Origin: an uncultured Clostridia bacterium
GTDB lineage: Bacteria > Bacillota > Clostridia > Saccharofermentanales > Saccharofermentanaceae
Direction of reading: 5' to 3'
DNA: 39,580 bases
Assembly (NCBI GenBank): GCA_946407705.1
Contig: CAMJPC010000019.1
Location: 1-39,580, forward strand
Below, in pieces: positions 31,957 to 39,580 of this stretch. A program made the translations under genes and the position numbers. The stretch's first letter is position 1; each line of letters opens with the position of its first letter. A model generated the notes under the pieces. That model saw only the letters and a list, made by a program, of their open reading frames with translations. It searched no databases and had not been told where the DNA came from.

Positions 31957-32955
31957 TTATTCAGGTCTCTTGTTCTGTGCCATGACTCCTGCGAGAGGAT
32001 GGGGCACGTAAGGTTCTTCAAGGTAAGTGATCTCTTCTTTTGTAAGCTCTAATTCAACTGCTTTTGCTGCGCCCTCTATGTGATGCATCTTCGTTGCACC
32101 GACGACGGGCGATGTAACCTTTGTGAGGAGCCAGGCAAGTGATACTTCGGTCATGGATACGCCTCGCTTTTCTGCGATCTCAGCGACACGGCTGATTATC
32201 ACGTTGTCCTGCTGCTCAGTCTTTTCGTATTTGAACTTTGCGTATTTATCCTCTTCTGCGCGCTTTGTTCCGCCTTCGCCCGGAAGCCTTGACAGCCTGC
32301 CGCTCGCTAATGCGCTGTACGGGGTGAGCGCGATGTTTTCCTCTTCACAGTAAGGCACCATTTCGCGTTCCTCTTCACGGAAGATCAGGTTGTAATGTCC
32401 CTGAACCGATACGAACTTCGCAAAGCCTTCCTTCTCAGCCAGCGCATTTGCTTTGGCTATCTGCCAGGCGAAGCAGTTGGAGATGCCGATGTATCTTGTC
32501 TTGCCCGCTTTGACCGCATTGTTAAGGCCTTCAAGGATCTCATGGATCGGGGTGTTCCAGTCCCACATGTGACAGATGTAAAGATCGACGTGATCCATGC
32601 CGAGATTTTTAAGGCTCATGTTGATCATGTTCTCAACATGCTGCTGGCCGCTGATGCCTTTTTCGATCTCTTCGGGTGTCCTCGGCAGGAATTTTGTCGC
32701 AACAACCACATCTTCGCGCTTTGCAAGATCTTTCAGCGCACGGCCCACGTACTGTTCGCTCGTGCCGCTCTGGTAAGCGATCGCGGTATCAAAGAAATTG
32801 ACGCCTAATTCCAGTCCTCTTTTGATTATCGCCTTCGACTGCTCTTCATCCAGTGTCCAGCTGTGCTGTCCTTTTGATGAATCGCCGAAGCCCATGCAGC
32901 CCATGCAGATGCGTGATACGTTGAGGTCCGAATTTCCGAGTTTCGTGTATTTCAT
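31957..32955 (-). CDS. Aldo/keto reductase
   Basis: 332 aa from the ATG at 32955, which has AGAGGAG 6 nt upstream; a longer frame begins at 32979 inside the tetR end. TIM-barrel NADPH enzyme with the family start LGNSDLNVSRICMGCMGFG, catalytic D and Y in NFFDTAIAYQSG, the Lys of VVATKF and the His of YICHMWD. It reduces aldehydes or ketones in the cytoplasm. The C-terminal SPVVGATKMHHIEGAAKA segment binds the cofactor. Directly downstream of tetR. Confidence 0.95.
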   Translation of the reverse strand: MKYTKLGNSDLNVSRICMGCMGFGDSSKGQHSWTLDEEQSKAIIKRGLELGVNFFDTAIAYQSGTSEQYVGRALKDLAKREDVVVATKFLPRTPEEIEKGISGQQHVENMINMSLKNLGMDHVDLYICHMWDWNTPIHEILEGLNNAVKAGKTRYIGISNCFAWQIAKANALAEKEGFAKFVSVQGHYNLIFREEEREMVPYCEEENIALTPYSALASGRLSRLPGEGGTKRAEEDKYAKFKYEKTEQQDNVIISRVAEIAEKRGVSMTEVSLAWLLTKVTSPVVGATKMHHIEGAAKAVELELTKEEITYLEEPYVPHPLAGVMAQNKRPE

Positions 32956-32971
32956 TTCAGGCTCCTCTCTT

Positions 32972-33598
32972 TCATGCATTCCCGAGCAGGCTTACCAGGC
33001 AGTTATATGTGAGTTCGTAAACTGTGTGGTAGATAAATCCCGTCTCCGCGTCCTCCATCGCCGTTTTCTGCTTCTCCGTAACGGATGTATAAGGATAGAT
33101 GCCGAACATGAAAGGGAAAAAAACGTAGATCGCGTTCTGCCTTTGACCGGCGCTCATTTCGGGACAGTATTTTTCCAGGAGCTGTCCGGTTATCGCGATC
33201 GAGCGGCCGTATGCTTTCTTGAAGCTCACGAGCATTTCGGGCCTGCTTGCCGCTTCCATGTCGTAGTTGTTCATGGCAAGGAGCTTCAGGAGCTGCTCAC
33301 GCTTTGCAAGAGACTTGGCCATGAGGTCCGCGAGTTCTTTTCTTGCGAGCTTATCGTGTCCGTTCAGGATCGACGTAAGCTCTTCGTTCCAGCTGTCGTA
33401 CTCGCGCTCGAAAAGCGCCAGAAAGATCTCTTCCTTGGTCTGGAAATAGTTATAGATCGTAGGTCTTGAGAACGGGACGATATTGCCGATCTCCTTGAGT
33501 GTGATCTCTTTGAAGCTCATCTCCTGATAGAGCTTCTCGCAGGCATTGATTATCTCTTCTCTTCTTCCTGCTATCATTTCGGGTGTTTTCTTGATCAT
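32972..33598 (-). CDS. TetR-family repressor
   Basis: 208 aa. N-terminal helix-turn-helix (about 12-55) with ITLKEIGNIVPFSRPTIYNY and FQTKEEIFLALFE, typical of TetR. The C-terminal ligand domain shows no recognisable pocket signature. It heads the redox gene group. Two perfect palindromes sit on its promoter, so it probably represses itself and the three genes downstream. GGAGG lies 6 nt before the ATG. Confidence 0.95.
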   Translation of the reverse strand: MIKKTPEMIAGRREEIINACEKLYQEMSFKEITLKEIGNIVPFSRPTIYNYFQTKEEIFLALFEREYDSWNEELTSILNGHDKLARKELADLMAKSLAKREQLLKLLAMNNYDMEAASRPEMLVSFKKAYGRSIAITGQLLEKYCPEMSAGQRQNAIYVFFPFMFGIYPYTSVTEKQKTAMEDAETGFIYHTVYELTYNCLVSLLGNA

Positions 33599-33637
33599 TA
33601 CGGACCTCCCGCCGGCATCCTGTTATGCGTAAAAGTC

Positions 33638-33689
33638 GCTGACACTGTGTCAGCATCATTATGATAACAGTATTTTGACACGGTGTCAA
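33638..33689 (-). promoter_or_regulatory. tetR promoter with two palindromic operators
   Basis: Minus strand: -35 TTGACA (33684-33689), 17 bp, -10 TATCAT (33661-33666). Palindrome A, TTGACACGGTGTCAA (33675-33689), covers the -35 box. Palindrome B, GCTGACACTGTGTCAGC (33638-33654), covers the start site. Both share TGACAC-N-GTGTCA; centres are 36 bp apart. Confidence 0.9.
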
Positions 33690-33741
33690 CATGCGACGCC
33701 GCTTACTCTCAAATGCTTATTTCAAAGGGACTATAATAATG

Positions 33742-34935
33742 TTACACAGTGGTTTGGGACAAAAGCACGACTGTCTCTATGCTCGATGTCCATGGGAACA
33801 TGTCCACGGGTTCTGCCACGCGCGCTTTGTATCCGCAGCGTGAAAATGCTTTAAGGTCGCGGGCCAGAGTATCGGGGTTGCATGATATATAGACTATCTT
33901 TTCGGGAGCGAGCTTTTCGCAGGCTTTTATGAACCGTTCGTCGGTTCCGAGCCTCGTGGGATCCAGTATGACACAGTCGATCTTCTCATCTGATCGCGCC
34001 AGTTCCTCCATGTATTCCACCGCGTCGGCACAGACGAACTGCGCATTCTTCACGTTGTTTGCCTTGGCGTTCTTTACCGCGTCGCTGACGGCTTCGGGAT
34101 TGATCTCAACGCCCGTGATATTGTCGACAAAACCGGCAAATGTCAGTGTGGTCGTTCCCGTCCCGCAATAAGCATCTATTACGCTTTCGCTGCCGGTAAA
34201 TTCCGCAAGGCGGACCGCAGTGCTGTATAAGACCTCGGCCTGGTCACGGTTGACCTGATAGAAGGAAGTCGGGGATATCCTGAATTTCTTTCCCAGAAGG
34301 ATATCGGTTATGTATCCTTTTCCTGTCACTTTCTTTGTCTCGCTGCCGAGGATCATGGAATCGTGGCGCTGATTGATATTTACGAGCACCGTCGTTATCT
34401 CGGGATGGCGCTTTGTAAGCTCTTTGACGAAAGCGGTCTTCTGCCTGAAAAACCTTGTGCCCGTTACGATGACCACCATGACTTCGCCGGTCTTTTCCGC
34501 GACTCTTACAAGTACGCGTCTTAACTCACCCGTACGCGAGACTTCGTTATAGATGCTGACCTTCATCTTAGCGGCGATATCCGCGCAGTCTCTTATTATC
34601 GCCGAGGCGGTCTTGTTCTCGATAAGACATTGATCGACTTTGACGATACGGTGTGATCCCTCTTCATAAGGACCGCATATTATCCTGCCGTTCCTGAGCT
34701 TTTTAAAGGCTGAATGTACTTTGTTCCTGTAATGGAAAGGATCCTTGCAGGCATGAATGTCATTTACCCTGCAGTCTTCGGGCAAGAGCTTTTTTATGCG
34801 CTCAAGTTTTTCCGCAAGACTGTGTTTATATGTTTTGCCCGCATACTTGCAGCCGCCGCATTCCTTGGCGGCGGGGCAGGTATTCTTTATTGCCGTCGTT
34901 ACTTTCGGAGCGGCGCTGTTTTTTCCGCTCTTCAC
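33742..34935 (-). CDS. 23S rRNA (uracil-5)-methyltransferase, RlmD/RumA type
   Basis: 397 aa from a GTG start. SAM-dependent RNA methyltransferase with an N-terminal [4Fe-4S] motif (C20, C26, C29 and later DQCLI) but no TRAM domain. FRISPTSFYQVN, the SAM-binding DAYCGTGTTTL and the catalytic VYISCNPDTLARD with its Cys are all present. It methylates U at C5 in 23S rRNA; whether the site is 1939, 747 or both cannot be told. It follows folD by 3 nt in a fchA-folD-rlmD unit. Confidence 0.94.
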   Translation of the reverse strand: MKSGKNSAAPKVTTAIKNTCPAAKECGGCKYAGKTYKHSLAEKLERIKKLLPEDCRVNDIHACKDPFHYRNKVHSAFKKLRNGRIICGPYEEGSHRIVKVDQCLIENKTASAIIRDCADIAAKMKVSIYNEVSRTGELRRVLVRVAEKTGEVMVVIVTGTRFFRQKTAFVKELTKRHPEITTVLVNINQRHDSMILGSETKKVTGKGYITDILLGKKFRISPTSFYQVNRDQAEVLYSTAVRLAEFTGSESVIDAYCGTGTTTLTFAGFVDNITGVEINPEAVSDAVKNAKANNVKNAQFVCADAVEYMEELARSDEKIDCVILDPTRLGTDERFIKACEKLAPEKIVYISCNPDTLARDLKAFSRCGYKARVAEPVDMFPWTSSIETVVLLSQTTV

Positions 34936-34938
34936 TTG

Positions 34939-35781
34939 TCAGGCTCTCTCGCAGCTTTCAACCACATGCTTCAGGAGAATAGATGTCGTGACGGATCCTA
35001 CTCCTCCCGGTACGGGCGTTACGGCTTCGGCGATCTCATAGGCCTTGTCGTAATCAACGTCTCCGCAGAGCTTGCCTTCCTCATCGACATTCATTCCTAC
35101 GTCGATGACGATCTGGCCTTCTCTTAAGTAATCAGGACCGATGGTCTTTGCGACACCGCAGCATGCGACGATGATGTCGGCATTCCTGCACTCTCCGGGG
35201 AGATCAACAGTCTTGGTGTGGCATACGGTAACGGTAGCGTCTCTTGCAATGAGCATGAGCGCAACGGGACGTCCGATTACAAGGCTCCTTCCGACAACGA
35301 CGGCCTTCTTGCCCTTTGTCTCGATGCCATAATGCTCGATGAGACGAACGACTGCTTCAGCCGTGCACGGACCTGCGGCGTTCTTGTCGCCTGAAAGGAT
35401 GCCCGCCATGTTGCGGATATCCATGCAGTCCGCATCCTTGGAAGGCTTGATGGCGCTTCTCATGTAGCTGTCCGAAAGTCCCTTCGGAAGAGGTCTGAAC
35501 ACCAGGATGCCGTGAATGTCATCAGCGTTGTTGAGGCTGTCAAAGCCTTTGTCGAGATCTTCCTGGCTTACATCGGCAGGAAGTTCTACTACCTTAACGC
35601 CGCATCCTGCGGATTCGAATTTCTTCTTAAGACCGCGTTCATATGCAAGGTCATCTTCCCTTGCGCCGACACGCAGCACTCCCAATGTCGGGACAACGCC
35701 CTTTTTGCCGAGTTCTTCTATCTTCGGGGCAAGTGATGCAAGGATTGCGTCACCTACTTCTTTTCCGCCTAATCTTCTCAT
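34939..35781 (-). CDS. folD: FolD, methylene-THF dehydrogenase/cyclohydrolase
   Basis: 280 aa. Bifunctional folate enzyme that interconverts methylene-, methenyl- and 10-formyl-tetrahydrofolate. Signatures: YERGLKKKF with the catalytic Tyr/Lys, GILVFRPLPKG, VVGRSLVIGRPVA for NADP, and PVPGGVGSVTTS at the C terminus. It overlaps fchA by 4 nt, which fits one folate one-carbon module. Confidence 0.97.
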   Translation of the reverse strand: MRRLGGKEVGDAILASLAPKIEELGKKGVVPTLGVLRVGAREDDLAYERGLKKKFESAGCGVKVVELPADVSQEDLDKGFDSLNNADDIHGILVFRPLPKGLSDSYMRSAIKPSKDADCMDIRNMAGILSGDKNAAGPCTAEAVVRLIEHYGIETKGKKAVVVGRSLVIGRPVALMLIARDATVTVCHTKTVDLPGECRNADIIVACCGVAKTIGPDYLREGQIVIDVGMNVDEEGKLCGDVDYDKAYEIAEAVTPVPGGVGSVTTSILLKHVVESCERA

Positions 35782-36404
35782 TTATTGTCTCCTCCCATAA
35801 GGCTGTTCTTAACGCCCTCATAAACAGCTGCGCACTTGCCGTCGACTTCTTCGACTGCCTTGATCGTAGCGGCGTTGAGCTCTTCAGCGCGGCTTCTGTT
35901 CTTCATGAGCTTGGTGTTGATGTAGACATTCATCGCAGCGCCTTTTGCAGCTGTCTGGAGCATCGTGGCGGCAACGCCGACGTCGCTTAATGCGAGCCTT
36001 GAACCGATGGTCTCAAGACGCACGATTATGTCGCATGCTTCCCTTGTCTTCATCACGATCTCATAGGGAGCCGAGCATGCGGTGTTGAGGGCTTCCTCAA
36101 GCGCCTCGTCTCTGCCGGGCTCGTCCTTGGGGATCGAATATGCTTTTGACAGAGGCTCGAAAACCTCTGCATCCTTTTCGATGAGACTCTCGAAATCCTT
36201 TACCAGAGCTGCCGTCTTCTCAAGGATGACGTCGATCTCACCCTGGTATTCGGCATACTTCTTCTTGCCTGTTGTGAGGTTCGCGACCATTGAAGCAAGC
36301 GCTGAAGCTGCTGCTCCCGCAAGTGCCGAAGCTCCTCCGCCTCCGGGTACCGGTGCTCCCGAAGAGAGCTCGCTTAAGAACAGATCGATGCTTTTCTCAG
36401 TCAT
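35778..36404 (-). CDS. fchA: Cyclodeaminase/cyclohydrolase family protein (FchA type)
   Basis: 208 aa from the ATG at 36404, which has AAGGAGG 8 nt upstream; the longer frame to 36488 would run through a terminator. Helical cyclodeaminase family: PGGGGASALAGAAASAL is the folate-binding start, followed by KKYAEYQGEI and LALSDVGVAATM. In clostridia it acts as methenyl-THF cyclohydrolase or formimino-THF cyclodeaminase. Its overlap with folD supports the first. Confidence 0.93.
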   Translation of the reverse strand: MTEKSIDLFLSELSSGAPVPGGGGASALAGAAASALASMVANLTTGKKKYAEYQGEIDVILEKTAALVKDFESLIEKDAEVFEPLSKAYSIPKDEPGRDEALEEALNTACSAPYEIVMKTREACDIIVRLETIGSRLALSDVGVAATMLQTAAKGAAMNVYINTKLMKNRSRAEELNAATIKAVEEVDGKCAAVYEGVKNSLMGGDNK

Positions 36405-36453
36405 ATCAATGGCCTCCTTATTTTCCTGCCCTACTATTTTACAAAATAATAAG

Positions 36454-36481
36454 CGGACCCGCATCAGTAAATGCGGGTCCG
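36454..36481 (-). terminator. Terminator of the NlpC/P60 gene
   Basis: A perfect 11-bp stem (CGGACCCGCAT with ATGCGGGTCCG) and 6-nt loop, followed on the minus strand by TTATTATTTTG. It lies 29 nt past the stop at 36511. Confidence 0.9.
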
Positions 36482-36510
36482 TGTACAAAAATCAGTATTA
36501 TTGATGAGTG

Positions 36511-37776
36511 TTATCTGATGAGTCTCTTGTATCCCTTGATCTTCATCATGTCGATGTTGCCGTAGCAGACTTTGCCCTTGGTATCGGAAGCGTGGATTAC
36601 CTGGTTGCCTCCGACGTAGATTGCGACATGCGGACAGATGCTTCCCTTTGAGTAACAGACGACGTCACCGGGCTTGAGGGCCGATCTCGGAACGCTTACG
36701 CCCGAATGCTTCCATATCTGTGTAGCACCGTGAGGTACTCTGATTCCGATCTGCGCGTAGCAGTACTTTACGAGACCGGAGCAGTCTGTTCCCTTTCTCG
36801 AAGCTCCTGCGTACTTATACTTTACGCCGAGCATCGACTGGGCGATCGCCACGATGCTCGATCCGTTCCTGCCCGAGATCCTCGGAAGTTTGCTTAAGTT
36901 GCCGTACTTCGGCTTGGCTTTGGCGGCAGTCTTTTTGGCTGTGGTCTTGGCTGCCGGCTTCTTTGTCGGACGCGGTGTGGGTGAAGGCGTTGGAGTAGGC
37001 GGAGCCTTCCTCGTAACGTAAGATCTCGGGACGTAACCGGACTTGCCCGTTGCCGTCGTGACCTTGTACCACTTGTCGCCTACGACCTGCGTAACGGCGA
37101 GCCTTGCGTGCTTATGAACTGTAGTTACCTTTGCAGAGTTTGAGGCGGGTTCCTTCCTGATGGTAAGGCTTCCTGTGTCGCACCAGACGACGAACTTGGA
37201 GTTGACCTTTACCATGGTGTCCTGGATGTAGGAAGTAAGGATATATCCTTCCTTGCCGTTCTCCGTGCGGACCTTTGACCATGAATCGCCGAGAGCCGTC
37301 CTTATGACAGCCTGGCCCTTGTGGATCGAAGTAACTGAAGGAGCGCTTGAATTCGGTTTTGTCTTGAGTACTGCAGCCACCCTCGCGTAGAACTGCATGT
37401 TGTCAGGCGCGAAATACTCCGGAGCGAGAAGCTCGTCAGGACGGTTAAACGTATCGTAGGACTGGTAGATGAAATACTTGGGAACGTCTTCGAAATCCTT
37501 CTCGGTCTCAACGGTCTTCTCGGGATTTTTATCATCAGCCTTATCGGACGTGGAATCCTCCATCTCGGCATCGCTGCCTACGAGAGCCCAATCCTCGATG
37601 GTTACGTCATCGTCTTCATCTTCTTCGCCGAAAACATTCGAATAGGCCTTGGCCACGATAAAGCCGGGCGTTGTTACGGCTCTGACTCCGATGGGAAGGC
37701 ATATTGCGGGAACAGCAGCAAAAAACGCTACCGCGATCGCGAGGATATGCTGTTTTCTGTTGTGTTTAAAAACCAT
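36511..37776 (-). CDS. Secreted SH3-NlpC/P60 peptidoglycan endopeptidase
   Basis: 421 aa from the ATG at 37776 (a GTG at 37803 is possible but would overlap a TATAAT). Signal-type N terminus (KHNRK then a hydrophobic stretch), an acidic region (about 50-95), two SH3 domains (about 130-187 and 197-258), a Thr/Pro then Lys/Ala linker (about 259-292), and NlpC/P60 (about 305-421) with C332 (GTDCSGL), H383 (CPHVAIY) and H395 (QVIHAS). It cleaves peptide stems in the cell wall. Single-gene unit. Confidence 0.94.
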   Translation of the reverse strand: MVFKHNRKQHILAIAVAFFAAVPAICLPIGVRAVTTPGFIVAKAYSNVFGEEDEDDDVTIEDWALVGSDAEMEDSTSDKADDKNPEKTVETEKDFEDVPKYFIYQSYDTFNRPDELLAPEYFAPDNMQFYARVAAVLKTKPNSSAPSVTSIHKGQAVIRTALGDSWSKVRTENGKEGYILTSYIQDTMVKVNSKFVVWCDTGSLTIRKEPASNSAKVTTVHKHARLAVTQVVGDKWYKVTTATGKSGYVPRSYVTRKAPPTPTPSPTPRPTKKPAAKTTAKKTAAKAKPKYGNLSKLPRISGRNGSSIVAIAQSMLGVKYKYAGASRKGTDCSGLVKYCYAQIGIRVPHGATQIWKHSGVSVPRSALKPGDVVCYSKGSICPHVAIYVGGNQVIHASDTKGKVCYGNIDMMKIKGYKRLIR

Positions 37777-37786
37777 ATTCCCTACG

Positions 37787-37840
37787 ATTATAACACGCGC
37801 CACATTGCCAAAACTTGGCCCGGAATCCCGAAAATGTGGC
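37787..37840 (-). promoter_or_regulatory. Extended -10 box and inverted repeats before the NlpC/P60 gene
   Basis: Minus strand: TGTTATAAT (extended -10; TATAAT at 37787-37792) only 10 nt before the ATG at 37776, so the mRNA may be almost leaderless. Upstream lie GCCACATT (37799-37806) and AATGTGGC (37833-37840), a perfect 8-bp inverted repeat, and CAAAACT/AGTTTTG arms. Confidence 0.45.
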
Positions 37841-37854
37841 AGTTTTGAATAAAA

Positions 37855-37883
37855 AACGCCGGGGAAAATACTCCCCCGGCGTT
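37855..37883 (-). terminator. rpoC terminator
   Basis: Stem AACGCCGGGG (37855-37864) with CCCCGGCGTT (37874-37883), then TTTTTT on the minus strand, 50 nt past the rpoC stop. Confidence 0.9.
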
Positions 37884-37934
37884 ATTATAAACCGTAATCT
37901 TACCTCGCGGCTTTACAATTAAAGGACAAAAGAA

Positions 37935-39580
37935 TTACTTAATGTCCGTGAGCCTCTCGGAATAGTCGGAACCTTCCTGCTCGTCGAGGAGCTCATTGTG
38001 AGCCTCGACCTGATCGAGGTAATCGTTCTCGAAGAACTTGATGTCGTCATCGCCCTCGCCATATTCGTGGCCTGTGATGAGCTTTGCGTTAGCCTTGATG
38101 ACAGGAACTGCAGTGATGTCGCTATGCGACTTGACTCCGGTACCTGCAGGGATGAGCGCACCGATGATGACGTTCTCCTTGATACCCGTGAGCGGATCGA
38201 CCTTGCCCTTGATGACTGCGTCCGTGAGAACCTTTGCGGTCTCCTGGAAGGATGCAGCTGACATAAAGGAGTCGGATGCGCTTGCGGCCTTTGCGATACC
38301 CAACAGGATCGTGTTGCCCTTTGCAGGCTGGAGACCCTGCTCTTCGCAGTCTCTGTTCCTGGAGATGTAGTTATACCAGTCAACAGTCGTACCTGTCATG
38401 AAGCCTGTATCACCGGGTTCATCGATCTGTACACGGCGCATCATCTGCTTAGCGATGATCTCGATGTGCTTATCGTTGATGTTAACGCCACCACCGGAGT
38501 AGTAAACCTTGGTGATCTCGCTGATGATGTACTTCTGAACGGCACGGATATCCTTAACCTTGAGGATCTCCTTAGGATCGATCTTACCGTCGATGATCTG
38601 ATCGCCGGCTTCGATGATCTGACCGTCCTTAACAGTAAGGGTAGCGTGTGAAGGAACCTTGTACTCCATCTTCTCTACCGGGTTGCCCTTAGCGTCCTTA
38701 ACGGGCTCGGCACCGTCGGAAAGAACAGGTGTAACGATGATTGTCTTCTGCTTTGTCTTCTCGTTCTCAGCGATCTTGATGGATCCGGGTACGGAAGAAA
38801 TGATACCGTGACCCTTAGGATCTCTTGCTTCGAAGATCTCCGTAACTCGGGGGAGACCCTGCGTGATATCTTCACCTGAGGAAGCGATACCACCGGAGTG
38901 GAACGTTCTCATCGTAAGCTGTGTACCAGGCTCACCGATAGACTGAGCTGCAATGATACCGACAGCCTCACCTACTGCAACGGGACGGCCCGTAGCAAGG
39001 TTGATACCGTAGCACTTCGTGCAGACACCCCTTCTGGAGCGGCAGTCAAATACGGATCTGATCTTGAGTTTGCCAAGGTCTTCGATCTGCTGTCTGGTAA
39101 GAACCTTACCTGCAGCTTCTGCGTCAGCGAGCTTAGCATCGATCTTCTTCTGCTGCTCTGCAAGCTTCTCAGGTGTAACCTCACCCTTGATCTTGACGGA
39201 ATCAGCGATCTTTGCACGCTCTTCGTTAGCCTTTTCCTTAGCCTTATCAACAGAATCACAGATCTCTTCTGCCTTGAGGGCATCGATGAGCTCGTTCTTC
39301 TTAACAATGACTTCGCCGGTCTCATAGTCGACGATGTCCTCAGCTGCATAACGGCCATAGAGACGGTCGTTGAGAGACTTGATGACGTTCGTCTTCTTGT
39401 TGACGACTTCGGTGATCTCCTTGACCCATGTGAAGTCGTTTGTTCCGCAGTCTTCCTCTGCAACAACAACGGCCTGTGCAACGTCTACGAGACGTCTTGT
39501 AAGGTATCCGGATTCAGCCGTCTTGAGAGCCGTATCGGAGAGAGCCTTACGGGCACCGTGTGAGGAGATGAAGAACTCGA
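37935..39580 (-). CDS. rpoC: RNA polymerase beta' subunit, C-terminal part
   Basis: The last 548 codons of rpoC; the frame is open to the right edge. Visible landmarks: [16 protein letters not shown] and [13 protein letters not shown] (bridge-helix region), the zinc site [31 protein letters not shown] (trigger loop), and [12 protein letters not shown]. The protein ends in an acidic tail. This is the catalytic subunit that binds DNA and the active-site Mg. There is no large insertion in the trigger loop, as is usual for Bacillota. The coding sequence is ordinary. Confidence 0.98.
   Translation of the reverse strand, partial: EFFISSHGARKALSDTALKTAESGYLTRRLVDVAQAVVVAEEDCGTNDFTWVKEITEVVNKKTNVIKSLNDRLYGRYAAEDIVDYETGEVIVKKNELIDALKAEEICDSVDKAKEKANEERAKIADSVKIKGEVTPEKLAEQQKKIDAKLADAEAAGKVLTRQQIEDLGKLKIRSVFDCRSRRGVCTKCYGINLATGRPVAVGEAVGIIAAQSIGEPGTQLTMRTFHSGGIASSGEDITQGLPRVTEIFEARDPKGHGIISSVPGSIKIAENEKTKQKTIIVTPVLSDGAEPVKDAKGNPVEKMEYKVPSHATLTVKDGQIIEAGDQIIDGKIDPKEILKVKDIRAVQKYIISEITKVYYSGGGVNINDKHIEIIAKQMMRRVQIDEPGDTGFMTGTTVDWYNYISRNRDCEEQGLQPAKGNTILLGIAKAASASDSFMSAASFQETAKVLTDAVIKGKVDPLTGIKENVIIGALIPAGTGVKSHSDITAVPVIKANAKLITGHEYGEGDDDIKFFENDYLDQVEAHNELLDEQEGSDYSERLTDIK

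Noticed and set aside
31957..32979. Aldo/keto reductase start at 32979
   Set aside because: That start lies inside tetR and its first residues encode the ribosome binding site of the ATG at 32955.
35778..36488. FchA start at 36488
   Set aside because: The added residues would translate through the terminator hairpin of the upstream gene.

Overview
The window looks like a chromosomal segment of an anaerobic Bacillota, most likely an uncultured Clostridia. The evidence is the four-gene ctsR-mcsA-mcsB-clpC heat-shock operon with a textbook CtsR operator, the HydF maturase for [FeFe]-hydrogenase, an LtaS-type lipoteichoic acid synthase homologue, strong AGGAGG ribosome binding sites and a folD-fchA folate module. 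I cannot name a species. Nearly all genes lie on the minus strand; only a small membrane protein and the LtaS-like gene are on the plus strand. I saw no tRNA, rRNA, insertion sequence, prophage or cas gene.

Layout. 1-124: start of pgk. 214-1584: acyltransferase fused to a zinc ribbon. 1709-6578: ctsR-mcsA-mcsB-clpC with its promoter and operator at 6642-6693; the McsB active site looks degenerate. 6700-7080: a non-coding array of four 36-bp hairpin repeats at exact 74-bp spacing. 7139-8623: DUF1846 protein. 8690-13931: membrane protein, metallo-hydrolase, and ABC ATPase plus a very large FtsX-type permease. 14030-15747: D-lyxose isomerase and a zinc-ribbon membrane protein. 15809-27105: the most interesting part, described below. 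27437-29897: small membrane protein and LtaS-like enzyme. 30009-33598: unknown protein, then a TetR-controlled redox group (DUF4405 membrane protein, flavodoxin lipoprotein, aldo/keto reductase, TetR). 33742-36404: fchA-folD-rlmD. 36511-37776: secreted SH3-NlpC/P60 peptidase. 37935-39580: C-terminal part of rpoC.

The core finding is an eleven-gene, tightly overlapping minus-strand operon. In transcription order it encodes a NifH-like ATPase, a large/small pair of NifD/K-like proteins, HypF, HypC, HypD, HypE, a TM1266-family small protein, a second large/small NifD/K-like pair, and HydF. It combines the ATP-driven reductase architecture of nitrogenase-like enzymes, the complete Fe(CN)2CO-building half of [NiFe]-hydrogenase maturation (HypCDEF, but no HypA/HypB and no hydrogenase subunits), and a scaffold from [FeFe]-hydrogenase maturation (HydF, but no HydE/HydG). 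The genes abut or overlap, Shine-Dalgarno sequences sit inside the upstream genes, and one good promoter with a structured leader stands before nifH. They are therefore probably made together and act in one pathway. My inference is an undescribed metallocofactor assembly or reductive system that uses a cyanide/carbonyl-ligated iron, with the two NifD/K-like pairs in scaffold and catalyst roles analogous to NifEN and NifDK. This is a hypothesis; the sequence supports the gene identities and the operon, not the chemistry.
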